Assembly (NCBI RefSeq): GCF_000699445.3
Contig: NC_067196.1
Span: 36,662,616-36,726,615, forward strand
Length of the DNA: 64,000 nt
Source: Schistosoma haematobium
Lineage: Eukaryota > Platyhelminthes > Trematoda > Strigeidida > Schistosomatidae
Direction: 5' to 3'
Shown here: positions 24,031 to 34,644 of the stretch, one piece after another
Layout of the letters: every line of letters begins with the position of its first letter
Numbering within the stretch: the stretch's first letter is position 1
Translations under genes and position numbers: made by a program
Notes under the pieces: generated by a model
The model's input: only the letters and a program-made list of their open reading frames with translations
The model's database searches: none
What the model was told of the DNA's origin: nothing

Positions 24031-24885
24031 TAAAAACTGTGTTTAAAATATTTTATAAAAAATTTCTAGAAAAAAAACAAAAATTCATTTAACCGACAAC
24101 ACACGTTTAGTTTTTTCTTTCTTCCTTATGATCATTCACAAGTAAGTACGATATGTATACTTCATAATGAGATTTCATTTTCTTTTCTATATATTTCACT
24201 GAACAAAAATGTTTTTTCTTCTTCTTTTTTTTGTAAAACAAAATAGATTAAATGAACAAGAAAATAAAATTGGAACAAATAGCTACTTTTTTCTTTTTTT
24301 TGTAACAATAAATCATTTTTTTTAAAAAAAGGACAATAAACAAATAAAAGTGTATATGATGTAATATATGAGAACATCTACGAATAGTCATTTCAATTCT
24401 TTTTTTCTTTCTTTTTTAAAGAAAGACGATTGTTACATACAATAGATTATGTAACCATATTCATTTGTCTGTCTGATAAGAAACATTACTCTTCTCATTA
24501 AAATTTATTTGAAGAAAGAAAAGTAAACACACACGCACAGTGTATATTCCAATTAAATAAATTAATATAAATAAAAAAATATTCATCTAGTTGTTGCTAT
24601 GTCCCTTTAATTTATCTACTGATCATTTAAGAATTCAGAGAGAAAAAACGAATAAACAAACATTATTTCATATAATAATTTAAAGATTTGAAGGCGTTTT
24701 TTTTACTTACTTATCTACTCTCTTTTCTTACTTTTTTATTTCTTAATGAATGAGGAGAATTAATCCTGATGACGATATTATTTCCTAATTAAATGTTCAT
24801 TTATTAAAATAAAACAAAAAAGATAAGAATTTTCTCAAACAAGTTATTACTGAAATGTAAGAGATAACTTATATTATTCTACTAA
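24030..24885. other. AT-rich, T-tract-rich stretch
   Basis: Poly-T and poly-A tracts dominate. Nothing is recognised. Confidence 0.4.
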
Positions 24886-24889
24886 TGAC

Positions 24890-25495
24890 TAGACTTAGTC
24901 AGCCAGCCAGTCAGTCAGTAACAACGTAGAACTTCGTACGTACGTACATCAGTTCGAGTTGCCACACCACATTAGCACACAGATGCAGTTGTCGACTCAA
25001 ATCCCGTAGTGGTAGATGTAGTAAGAGTATAAGCAGTAGTCGGAAACATTATGGTTTCAAGATGTTATTCAAGGAGTATAATCCAGTGAAATAAATTTGG
25101 AAAGAGAAAAAAGAAAGGGACATGAAGAATTCAAGAGATTAGAATTTGGGAGAACACAAAGAGTGGATGCACTTGCGCCATTGCAAACGATTTTGAGCCA
25201 TGTCATTCAGGGTTTCTAACCATCGGTTGCTATCATCTCGTGGTCCCCAACCAGGTAGTCTACACCTACCAACATGACTCAGTCTACTTGTCAGTGACTT
25301 CATGGACTTGTGCCATGTTTTGGTTTGGCCACCCCTAGCTTTCTTCCAATTTACTCCTATACCATTGAACATGGCACGTCGAGGAATGACTAAACTAGAA
25401 AAATAAAAATAGGAAAATGATTTTGATAGAGTTTTATGTTGTTGTTGTTGAGATGAATGATTTTGTCGTAGAGCTTTCATTATTATTTTGAACAT
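24890..25495 (-). mobile_element. LINE C-terminus and 3' UTR
   Basis: On the minus strand the frame from 25380 to 25139 encodes NWKKARGGQTKTWHKSM, GRCRLPGWGPRD and WLETLNDMAQNRLQWRK, the same polyprotein tail as at 10150-10448. A 3' untranslated region of about 250 bases follows and ends in a GTTACTGACTGACTGGCTGG repeat-like tail near 24900. It is a 5'-truncated copy. The flanking stretch 25400-25495 stays open but shows no recognisable domain. Confidence 0.75.
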
Positions 25496-25599
25496 TGTTT
25501 AACTTAACAGATTAAAGGTCAACAATAATCAACTAATATTGAAGTCTACAAGACAAATTGTAAGTCATATGTGGAGAAGTTTGAATATCATATCTATAT

Positions 25600-25735
25600 G
25601 AAGTTTGTACTGATGATATCGTTCAGAATAACGATAAATGCTTCACCACTAAACTATTCAGATCAGAGAAAAAAACTCTATTAAAATCATTCACATGAGT
25701 TATAAATCTTCTCTACTAATTCATAGTAAAATGAA
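25600..25735 (+). repeat. Dispersed repeat R4
   Basis: The stretch gatatcgttcagaataacga to ttataaatcttctctactaa aligns with 39195-39290 (left part) and with 23940-24030 and 50449-50515 (right part). Taken together the copies suggest a unit of at least 130 bp. Class unknown. Confidence 0.55.
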
Positions 25736-25739
25736 AATA

Positions 25740-26685
25740 TAAAAAACAAAATATTCGCGTATGTAAACATTTAACAACAAATAAGTGATGGTTGAACACG
25801 TGAAATCAATTACATTTCAACCATTTACAATGTTTCCAGTTCGAGTGATTGATTTACTAAAATATTTTTTTCTAAAATTAAACCTTAATAAAAAATTTCT
25901 TCTTCATTTAACTTGTTCAATATTTATGGACCAATTTACAATTGGTTATTCTTCAATGGTATAACCTGTCAACGTTTCGTTTAGTTGATACCGTTTACTA
26001 AATATAAAGACACATTTAAATCTTCATTACTCTAAAATGTAAACAAAATACATTTATTCACTGAATTATGAATGATACTTACTTATTTTGTAACCATATG
26101 ACTATCTACAGACTGTGATTTAGACAATGAATTTTGATTCAAGAAGACATTTTTTAAAATCTATAGTGAAGATAATGTATTTATTATGAAAATAGATTAT
26201 TTTAAAAGTATCTTTCATGTTTCATGTTTTTAAATTGCTTTTTTTTCAAACAACAGTTTGTAGAGTAAATATTAAAAGAATTAATCTGTAGTAGATAATT
26301 CAATCTTCGGATTATGATTTATCTATGGAATCAATTAAAAGTTACATACCATAAAAGTTCTGAAACTCTATAGAATAAGTTGTATTACTTAGAAGGTGAC
26401 ATGCCTGAATATCTAAGCTACCTGTTCCTGCCATCTAGATATTTCAACAAGTTATCCGTTTCCTTATTTGTTTTAACACATCATTATTTCAATTCATTGC
26501 ATAACCTATTCAAGTGTGTTTATGAAATGTTTACGACCTTCGCTTTACAAGTTATGAAAATGTATGATACGAAACATTGTGAATTCTGGCAATATGCATT
26601 GTAAAGAATGAATATTATTCAGATGTCGACTTTTGAAATAGTAATATCTAGTTGGCGATCACTCTATATTTATCGTCAATATCGA
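25740..26685. other. Non-coding stretch
   Basis: Nothing recognised; an open frame at 26380-26604 is not supported by any motif. Confidence 0.4.
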
Positions 26686-26689
26686 TCAA

Positions 26690-26795
26690 GAATTAAGAAA
26701 CGGAAACTTACTGAAATACTCTGTGCTGAGAATTCTATATTTTACCAAAAATATAAAATTGAATAAAGCTAATAACCAACTAAATAAATAAAGTA
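26690..26795 (+). mobile_element. LINE 3' end fragment
   Basis: It has the same terminal block as 19478-19600 read on the minus strand: CTCTGTGCTGAGAATTCTAT, then a T/A-rich part, AATAAAGC and a (TAAA) tail. It is strongly 5'-truncated. Confidence 0.65.
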
Positions 26796-26799
26796 AATA

Positions 26800-27345
26800 G
26801 TTATTGGAGTAGAACAATGAAAACAAATTTTATTTATGTATGAGTATGGTGCATATAACCAAAATGTTATTTTTTGTTGTTGAGTGGACTGAGAAAAGAA
26901 ACTGAAAACAACAGATTATTTTTCATATAATTGGTTATCACATTATTTATAATGAGTGTTTATTTAAAGAATCCCATTAACACATTCATGATAATTACAG
27001 CCTACATGAAATTAAACACTAGTTACTTTAAAGTGTAAATTAACAATAAAATGTTTTGTATAATATTTCTGTTAACACAAAAAAGATGTCAGAAAACAAT
27101 TGTTTGTGGAATAGACCTAGGATCCTACTGACCTGTTATAACTCTTACACACTTGGATCACAAACTCTGAGTAACGGTTAAATTTGAGATATTTTAATAT
27201 TTAACAATAAAACGACACAATGTTACCCATTCCGCAGCGAATACTTATGTAACGTGATTTATCAATTTTTATAAAGTTGACCTCACTACCTTTTATTGAA
27301 TTCCGATTAAATTTGACATGCAACTAAACAAAATATGAGTTTGTA
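26800..27345. other. Non-coding stretch
   Basis: Nothing recognised. Confidence 0.4.
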
Positions 27346-27349
27346 GGTA

Positions 27350-27540
27350 ACATTGCCAAGGTCTTACTTGATAATTTCGGATAAATTGAGCACTGAGTAG
27401 ATTGTTATGAATAAATTGATATATTTATATCCCAACGTAAATAAATTCCCTGAAGAAGTGACTTACATTGAGTCACGAAACGTCAGAAAATTTATGTTTA
27501 TCTACTTATTGGAATAATACATATATATTAATTTATTTAT
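27350..27540 (+). repeat. Hammerhead-like dispersed repeat, best full copy
   Basis: The unit starts with AAGGTCTTACTTGATAATTT, passes gagcactgagtagattgtta, and ends with the ribozyme-like motif at 27446-27488 and a TTATTGGAATAATACATATA block. Partial copies lie at 4495, 8935, 18225, 47785-48060 and 52525-52870. Penelope-like elements are known to carry hammerhead motifs in their terminal repeats, and that is the likely source (inference). Confidence 0.6.
27446..27488 (+). ncRNA. Hammerhead-like ribozyme motif with extra A
   Basis: It reads CUGAAGA at 27450-27456, one extra A at 27457, a five-pair stem II (GUGAC with GUCAC), GAAA at 27477-27480 and CGUC at 27481-27484. All invariant core bases are present. 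Stem III would be only C-G and A-U with no loop, so folding would need a dimer, as in other hammerheads with minimal stem III. The stem I arms pair poorly in this copy. Confidence 0.55.
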
Positions 27541-27624
27541 AAACAACATATGTTCAAATTTCAGTGTAATTTAAGTAACTTCAGTGAATTATCTTTTATT
27601 ATATTTGAAAAAAAATGTTACATA

Positions 27625-27676
27625 ACGAAATGCGCATCCTGGATTCCACTGCTAGCCACTATCCATCATTGCTTAC
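27625..27676 (+). mobile_element. Smalpha SINE 3' end, truncated inside hammerhead
   Basis: ACGAAATGCGCATCCTGGAT is followed by TCCACTGCTAGCCACTATCC. It has the same 5' breakpoint as the 18634-18689 fragment; the GUC triplet is AUC here. Confidence 0.7.
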
Positions 27677-27679
27677 ATA

Positions 27680-28915
27680 ACACTAGTTTGAAATGTGCGT
27701 TTAAAATAACATGCCTATTAGTTGTGCTAAGTAAAATAAATAAACTCAGACCAATAGAATTGTGTTTGTTTGAAAGATAAACACTGTATTTTTCAATTAT
27801 TTCAATTGCTTTGAAAATGTTTATTGAGTTTCAGTTCAGATTGTGAATTAATGCAATATAAATACTCACATGGTTGAGTACAAATTCATGGGTTCTATGA
27901 TAAACTCTAGGCTATGAAGACAAATAAACAAATTATATAAATATATTCTATTGTAGGGATAAGTCGTTATTAATCATTTCTGTTTCTGTAATTTAAGTAT
28001 TATGACTTGAGTTCACAACTTTTGAAAGTGATGTATAGTTACTAAATTTAAATTCTATACTACAGTAATTAAAGTTTTCAAAATATTATCTTGATAATCG
28101 TTAAAACTTGAAGCCATAATAAGTGTTTGGTTCTGTTTACTATTTGTCAGTTAGATGAAACTAGATCTTAGTTTTAATTTTTCAATTCCATATCTGTTAT
28201 TTAGAATTCCAATTCAATATCTACGCAGTCATTGAGTTATAGCGGCCAGCAATTAACTCAACAAGCCTAATATTTATCATTCCTGATGAAATTAATGAAT
28301 GTCTACTACCATCTTTTCAGTGGAGTTTTGTGACAGACAAAACACATATGTAGACTCCTATTGGGTCTTTTGAAAATATTTATTGGGTTAAGTATATGTA
28401 AATTTTGTATGATAATTTATATTCTGTGTGTTTTAAGTGGACATTATAAGTTAAACTCATCATTACAATATCTGAATAATTATGACTTGCATTTAATATC
28501 AACTATTTCAGTAATCATCTCCACAGAACAAAAAACTAAATTTAATCTAAATTGTGTTCGAAATATTTTGCAAAGAGTAGTTCTTTCAAAGAGTTGATAA
28601 TTTCGCTTTTTTTAAAAAATGATCATTGTCATAAACTGAACTTGTCTAGAAGAGAATTGATCAACAGAGTTTAGTATTTTGGAATATTTTCTCAAAGATA
28701 ATAATCATTAATCAATACAAGAATGAAAAATTACCTTTGAGATCTCACAGTTGACACGACAATCTAAGAGTAGGGTATTGAAATCGACTAATTAACAATT
28801 TAGAATTTAGTTTGTCTTTGTTATAAATGTACTATGTTCAATGAAATCAATTAAACCAAAAATGAAAAAGTGACCAATTGATGACAATTATATTATATAA
28901 CGAACTGAAAAACTG
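27680..28915. other. Non-coding stretch
   Basis: Nothing recognised; the open frame at 28361-28597 lacks motifs. Confidence 0.4.
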
Positions 28916-28920
28916 TCAGA

Positions 28921-29145
28921 AGGCGTTTTTTGGAGGTTTTAGAAATTTCACTGATTGAAATCATGAGTCGATTGAAGCTAGACCACCATGGAAAACCTGG
29001 GAGCACTGGACAGCCGTTTCGTCCTAGTATGGGACCCCTCAGTACTGCGCATCCACGATCCCGCACCCCGCGAGATTCGAACCCAGGATCTATCAGTTTC
29101 ACGCCAGGCGCTTAACCAACTAGACTACTGAGCCGGTATCCAATT
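28921..29145 (-). mobile_element. SINE-B copy (a): tRNA-derived, hammerhead
   Basis: On the minus strand it has a tRNA-like head (GGCTCAGTAGTCTAGTTGGT type A-box region, B box GGGTTCGAATC), then a hammerhead module and a tail CTAGCTTCAATCGACTCATG. The core is CUGAGGGG at 29042-29035, so the invariant A9 is G; GAAA (29020-29017) and GUC are kept. Ribozyme activity is unlikely. Confidence 0.8.
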
Positions 29146-29149
29146 GAAA

Positions 29150-29835
29150 AACTCTTAAAAAATGAATAGTTATATTAGGTGTTTATAGAATGAACTTTTC
29201 ATCGTTTGTTACTAAACCTAAATCTTCATGAATTAACCTTCAGTGTAACTGTTTATAACTATAAGTTAATATTTTTTGTAATAAAAACTTACTTATGTAA
29301 ATCGTTATACATCCCTATAATGTTCCTAGAATCAGAAAAATAAAATTTGAACAACAAACAAACAAACTTTTTGAATTTTATATTTTATTGGAAATCAATC
29401 ATAATTGAATCTAAATATTAAGCAAATAATAATGATTTTACGGTCAATTTAACTTTAATGTTCTGATATTATCAAAGGAAATGTTATTTATTATCTAAAG
29501 TGATTATTAGAAATTGTCTAAAATTAAACTCAAGTAGAAGTTCTTTAAATGACTTTTATCAGATTGTGTGATTAAGTCAACTTTTATTTTATTTTTTTCG
29601 TTATCTAGACGTATTTATTTGTTCAACTTTTAATTGTCGTTTTCAAATGACCTTTGTTAAATTATTGTTCTCATAGTGAAAAGAATCAATTTAGTTTAAA
29701 TCATATATGGGTAAATAAGTTATCAATATGTGTTTTGTTGAATCTACATCGGTTATTCAATTTTTTTTTATCAAAACTTCAACTTACTAGATAAGCTTAC
29801 TGTTTCATAATGTATTGTATATCACAATTGAATTC
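29150..29835. other. AT-rich non-coding stretch
   Basis: Nothing recognised. Confidence 0.4.
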
Positions 29836-29837
29836 GG

Positions 29838-29965
29838 ATCTCTTGAGGCAGGATCATGAATGTGTACTGCTGAAGAATTTCATACTAGAACGGAATGGGC
29901 GCTCAGTACTTCCAGGTTTTTCATGATGGCCTAGCTTTAATCAACTCATGAATTCAATTATAAAA
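29838..29965 (+). mobile_element. SINE-B copy (i): 3' part
   Basis: GTACTGCTGAAGAATTTCAT is followed by a degraded GAAA box (GGAAT) and CTCAGTACTTCCAGGTTTTT, then the tail CTAGCTTTAATCAACTCATG. The tRNA-like head is missing. The core is broken. Confidence 0.65.
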
Positions 29966-29969
29966 AAAA

Positions 29970-30720
29970 TATTATTTTGGTAAATTTCTTATCAACATTC
30001 ATTTAATAAATTTATATGTGATTCGACGATGAATGATCAGTGGGAAGAAACCAATTTTACAAAAATCAATTATTGATTCAAATTTTCATATTAATTCATT
30101 CTGAACAAATCAATAAATGATAAAAGCATGAATCTTTTTAAATTATCTATCATATGTTCACTGATAGGACTCAGTAAGCATCAAAATATGTCTACTCACA
30201 GGAAAAAAAATGATAATTTGATGAATAGAAAAAAGCATAATAAAGTATAAAGATTACTGTTGTAATATATTTTCTGCCTACAATAAGAATAACAAATCAA
30301 AGTAATTTTGTACAAATATTAATAATAATAATAATAATAAGGGAGAATCAGATGCTTTGGATACATGATATTTACTGACTAAAACATTTATATAGCAGAC
30401 ATCTTTGAAATGTTAACATGTAAATATAGAATAATATTCATTTCTTTCAAAGAGAATACTTTTTAAATATTTAGACAATAATATTTAATGTACACCCATA
30501 TTATTATTATTATTATTATTATTATGTAACATTGAAGTAATCAACATCAAAGAAACAAGTCTATTAAATTCTTAACTTTAACTATTAGTTTTTATTTGAA
30601 TCAAACGTACAATTATTCATATTCAACATTTATACATTTCTTCTACCTTCGTTTTCTTTTTCTTTTTTTAAAAATATTTTTCAAGTTGAAATAAATATCA
30701 AGTTAATACTAAAAAATATC
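29970..30720. repeat. AT-rich stretch with AAT/ATT microsatellites
   Basis: It contains (AAT)n at about 30319-30341 and (ATT)n at about 30500-30525, in opposite orientation and about 180 bp apart. No gene seen. Confidence 0.6.
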
Positions 30721-30962
30721 GGAAGGGGTTTTTGTGGAGATTGTAGTTATTTCAGTAGTTGAGATCATGAGTCATTTGAAGCTAGACCACCATGGACAAC
30801 CTGAAAGCACTGAACGGTCACTTTGTTCTATTGTGGAACTCCTCAGCAGTGAGCGTCCACGATCCCGCTAGCAGGATTCGAACCTAAGACTTATCAGTCT
30901 TGCGCGTGAGCACTTAACCACTAGATCACTGAGCCGGCATCCAACGGTGTTAATGTATTATA

Positions 30963-31244
30963 TGGTGGTTGGAGGTAGTCAACAGGAAACCCTTAACCCG
31001 GGTTTCGTGCTACTTGGCACTCGTCAGCAAGGTGTACCTGTAATCTTGAGGGAACTGGTGCTCCCTGGCGGATTCGATCTCGTGTCACCCAGCTTCACAG
31101 TCAGAGACGTTACCACTGAGCTATCTGAGCCGCGACTGACCTCCTGTAGGACTGAGATGTAATCACAATTGATTGATCACTGGGTGGTGATCAATCTCAT
31201 GCTTGTCTAGTCCTTATTAGTGCAGATCGAATGCTATCGATCAT
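30963..31244 (-). mobile_element. SINE-C: third tRNA-derived hammerhead SINE
   Basis: Flanking duplications of 14 bp (GTTAATGTATTATA at 30949-30962, GTTAATGTATAATA at 31245-31258) mark the insertion. On the minus strand an A box TAGCTCAGTGG and a degenerate B box (GATCGAATCC) form the tRNA-like head; a hammerhead module follows and the element ends in CTGTTGACTACCTCCAACCA. The 5' region resembles 41580-41700. Confidence 0.75.
30973..31037 (-). ncRNA. Hammerhead motif of SINE-C
   Basis: It has CUGACGAG (31027-31020), a perfect four-pair stem II (GUGC with GCAC) and GAAA (31006-31003). Stem III pairs CCC with GGG. The cleavage side reads GGGUUUCC, so the exact triplet is unclear and stem I pairing is poor. 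The enzyme half is intact; the substrate half is doubtful. Confidence 0.6.
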
Positions 31245-31359
31245 GTTAATGTATAATACATCCACCATTGTCTATTTCACAACTGACCCAACTGAACTCC
31301 ACTGATCTAGTGCTTTCAGGTTTTTTATGGTAGTCTAGCTTCAATTGATTCATAATAAT

Positions 31360-31790
31360 AAAAAGCAAAATATGGAAAAACAAAAAACGAACAAACAAAT
31401 AAACAACTAAACAAACAAAAGATTATACTATTGTAAACTGACCAATAAGAAAATTTCACATAAAATAACATATTAATTTCGGTTAGATAGGGAATGTTTT
31501 TATGTTTATTTGTTAAAAAAAAGAACAAACAAATAGAAGAGAATATAAATAGAAAGTAATTAAAAGATAATTTTGAGTTGAACAAAAGAAGATTATTGTG
31601 AAATATAATAAATAGGAAAATACACAATAGAACTTGAAACAGTCTTGGTTCAGATAATTAGTAAGTTATGATTGATAAATTTACATTATATATGTATATG
31701 TGCCTTTATGATACATTAAGCTTTGGTGTTTTTAAATTTCATTTGAATTATATCCAACTATCGAAATGTGACGTAATAGAAACTAATTAT
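31360..31790. other. AT-rich non-coding stretch
   Basis: Nothing recognised; the minus-strand frame at 31325-31627 is low-complexity Phe/Tyr/Asn translation of A/T tracts. Confidence 0.4.
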
Positions 31791-31794
31791 ACAA

Positions 31795-32045
31795 CTACTT
31801 TATACGAATATTCGTCAAGATTTGAACTAATAGTTTGACAGAAATTGGGCCCCGAGTATAGAGAAGTCATTATATATGAAAATTATATTTGAAATAATCT
31901 CAGCGATTGAAGTTTAAATAATTCCAACGTTTCGTCCATCTAACTTGTCTGGACTTCTTCAGCGTAATATTTAAAATCAAAACCACCAAAGAAAAAAATT
32001 TAAATTTCAATCGCTGAGATTATTTCAAATATAATTTTCACATAT
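31795..32045. repeat. Foldback repeat around hammerhead-like motif
   Basis: Arms at 31878-31919 and 31998-32039 are inverted repeats of about 42 bp with one mismatch; their core is ATAATCTCAGCGATTGAA. The ~80 bp loop holds the motif at 31926-31962. The left flank (gtttgacagaaattgggccc) belongs to the repeat seen at 48165-48360. Confidence 0.75.
31926..31962 (-). ncRNA. Hammerhead-like motif in foldback loop
   Basis: The minus strand reads CUGAAGA, an extra A, a stem II of GUCC with GGAC around a 12-base loop, then GAAA and CGUU. All invariant core bases are present. Cleavage would follow GUU. Stem I is not well formed by the immediate flanks. Confidence 0.5.
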
Positions 32046-32049
32046 ACAA

Positions 32050-32950
32050 CTATTTGTTTACTCTATTATAAAGTTATGGTTTTATCATTACACATTTTTT
32101 ACGTGAGACCGTTTCAATAGTTCCATTGTCAATATTATGTTTAAATCAGTTTACAAGTTTTCTAAATTCATCATACATATATATGTAAGACACACCTTGA
32201 CAATTTATCCACATGCACTTAAAGAAGAAATAAGTATACAGGATGTTCATTACTGACTTACTGTCTATTATTTGAATGAAAAAAAATTGCTGAATTTCTA
32301 TGGACTGTTGTTGGTGTAGTAGCATAACCTGAATTGACAATTCAGTTAAAGTTTCGTGCTTAAATTACATGGATCTCATTTGAAAGCTAGTTGATAGTGA
32401 AAATATGTCTGCCACTTACTAAAATGGATTTGTTATTAAGTTTATTAGAACGGAGCATATACGTAGTCTATTGAACATCCACTTAGTACATTGATGATTT
32501 CATGATAGCTGCGAGATCTTAAAGTTCTTCGTCGAATTCTTAATAAAATAGCTAGTTTATATTGTTAAGGTATGTTGCATTGTAGCGAAACTTTGATCTG
32601 TTGCTTCCTCTTTTGTAATATTTCTATCTGATATAAAAACGTTTAGACTTTGTGAACCCTGAACAAAAAGTATATTCTAGTGTTGTTGAGATTTTAATTG
32701 GAATATTAACCTTACAATATCAAAGGAACTTGTCAGATTATGATTGAAATTAACCTAAGTACTTTTATTACAATAGATATTTATTTGTACATGCACTCTG
32801 AACATAACATAGAATTATAAAAGTTTAAATAGTTTATTCAGACAACTGGTACAGATAATTGATAACTGACTAGATGGTAATTGGTGCCTTAAAAACAGTT
32901 CATGCATAGTGTGAAACAATATTGAGATTAGGTATATGGCATTAAGCAAA
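32050..32950. other. Non-coding stretch
   Basis: Nothing recognised. Confidence 0.4.
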
Positions 32951-32954
32951 AATA

Positions 32955-33140
32955 TCAAATCCGTGGGTGGAGTTGTTCATCTTTATCAGTTCAGGTGGTT
33001 GGGACACATACTACAAATGCTGTCATGACGAGAAATATAGGCTGGAGCAAAGACAGACTGAAAGAGTACTAAACATGACCAAATCAAATCTTGGGATCTG
33101 TTCAAGAAGTTACTGACTATTTACCGAGTTACTTCCGTTA
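32955..33140 (+). pseudogene. LINE C-terminal tail, strongly decayed
   Basis: FRWLGHILQML is followed by remnants of the Arg/Lys-rich block, as in 10150-10448, but stops and shifts appear within 30 codons. It is recognisable mainly from the RWLGH-x-L-x-M motif. Confidence 0.45.
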
Positions 33141-33144
33141 GTAT

Positions 33145-34485
33145 ATTTAAATCAAAATTCAAGATGATTATGCCTGACTGATTAGACAGAACATACGGTT
33201 CTGTATATAGAAGCTAAAACGACAATATGTGATTAGAAGTATAATTTAATGAGAATTCTAACTGCGTAGATTTCAAATTTTAGAGGTTCAATAACAATCG
33301 GCTAATGTCACTGTTATTACGAAAAATGTCCAAATCATATTAAAAAAAGAACGTAGTTAGAATTTCACAGGTATTATAGACTTGACTATATTAAAATAAT
33401 AACAGAAAGTATCTATAAAGTGACTAGCACTATAAAAAGACCTGGATACTTTTAATTATGCTTATGAATAATTAATAAGCGTTAAAAAGAGATTAATATC
33501 ACATTAGAAATCTTTAGGCGTTTTCGTCATTATTTCCAATAGTCTACTAGTTTTTTCAATGTTAACCTGTATATGTAATAAAGTATAGTCGGTATTTTAA
33601 CTTAAATCACAAGAACGACAAAAAACCTTCGCTTTAAAAGAAAAAGAAAACAGAAGAAATATAGCTATCAAAACATTAGAAATCTTGATATTCTGACGTC
33701 TTTTAATAAACTAGTTTAAAATATTAACAGATAGGAAATTTGTTGTAAATCATTTGAGACATTATTACAATGGGCTAAGTGAAATTCAATAATCTTTTGA
33801 CAAATGAGCACTTTAATGAATTATATAATAAGCTAATTATCATGATACACCCATGTAAAAGCATATAACATTTTGTAATTTGTTATTTAACAATACTTGA
33901 GATGGTTTTTTATGATTAACTTCTAATCTGTAATAAACGTATACAACAACAAAAAAAACATAAAACAGAGCGAAAGTTCACCTTTCATTTAATGGATTAT
34001 GTAATGAAAGCTCGATATACATCGTTTCCTCGTGTGAATGTTTAAGCTTCATATTCAAAGTGATGTGACTTAAATGACCATAACATTACCATTTGAATTA
34101 TGAGTGTGTGAAAAAAATGTAGGTGGTGCATTTACTCTGACATGAAGATTTAAGCTAGGAAGACAGCATTCAAATAATATATTCCTTTAAGCGTTTCCGG
34201 ATATCAACCCTAATTCAGGGACATATTAATGTGACAAGATAAAAATTCATCGGACTACTATTAAAAAGAATTAGATTCAACATTATTTCAACGTCGAATC
34301 AGAAAGTGAAATCTGTACATATGAGATTTTTTTAACAGCTACATTTAATGACAAAAATGAATAAGAGACTTCATTATAAAGATCTGTTTCCTGGTAATAA
34401 ATCATTACATAAGTTTTTGATCACTTGTATACAGATTAGAAATATTTTCCTAATAGTTTCATAGTCAATTATAAATGATTAGTAA
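33145..34485. other. Non-coding stretch
   Basis: Nothing recognised. Confidence 0.4.
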
Positions 34486-34489
34486 TGAT

Positions 34490-34640
34490 CAATATGGGGT
34501 TGTAGAGATTATTATGTTTTTGATTGACATCATGAATCAACTGATGTTACACAAACACTGAAAATGTTGGAAGCATTGAATGGCCATTTCGTCCTAGTAT
34601 AGGACTCTTCAACAGTGTGCGTCCACATCCACATTTTCAT
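34490..34640 (-). mobile_element. SINE-B copy (c), head missing
   Basis: Only the hammerhead and tail remain. The core is UUGAAGAG (34612-34605), so the invariant C3 is U; GAAA (34590-34587) and an AUU triplet are present. Stem II (GUCC with GGAC) is intact. Confidence 0.7.
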
Positions 34641-34644
34641 TATT

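Larger units (their letters stand above)
30726..31358 (-). mobile_element. SINE-B copy (b), interrupted by SINE-C
   Basis: A minus-strand SINE-B (30726-30962) has its hammerhead at about 30800-30860, where GAAA has become CAAA. Its 5' region resumes after an inserted SINE-C (30963-31244). A plus-oriented SINE-B 3' tail (AGTGCTTTCAGGTTTTTTAT, TCTAGCTTCAATTGATTCAT) closes the locus at 31310-31358, making it a head-to-head composite. Confidence 0.7.

Noticed and set aside
26380..26604. 74-codon frame as a small gene
   Set aside because: No motif, and adjacent sequence leads into a LINE 3' end.
28921..29145. tRNA gene in the A/B-box region
   Set aside because: The A and B boxes belong to SINE heads; the cloverleaf is degenerate and the same sequence recurs at several loci followed by a ribozyme and tail.
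30300..30530. CRISPR-like or satellite array
   Set aside because: Only simple AAT/ATT microsatellites; no spacer-repeat structure anywhere in the window.
30963..31244. Independent tRNA gene
   Set aside because: Degenerate B box, and the unit is flanked by a target duplication, so it is a SINE.
31325..31627. 100-codon minus-strand frame rich in Phe
   Set aside because: Low-complexity translation of A/T tracts.
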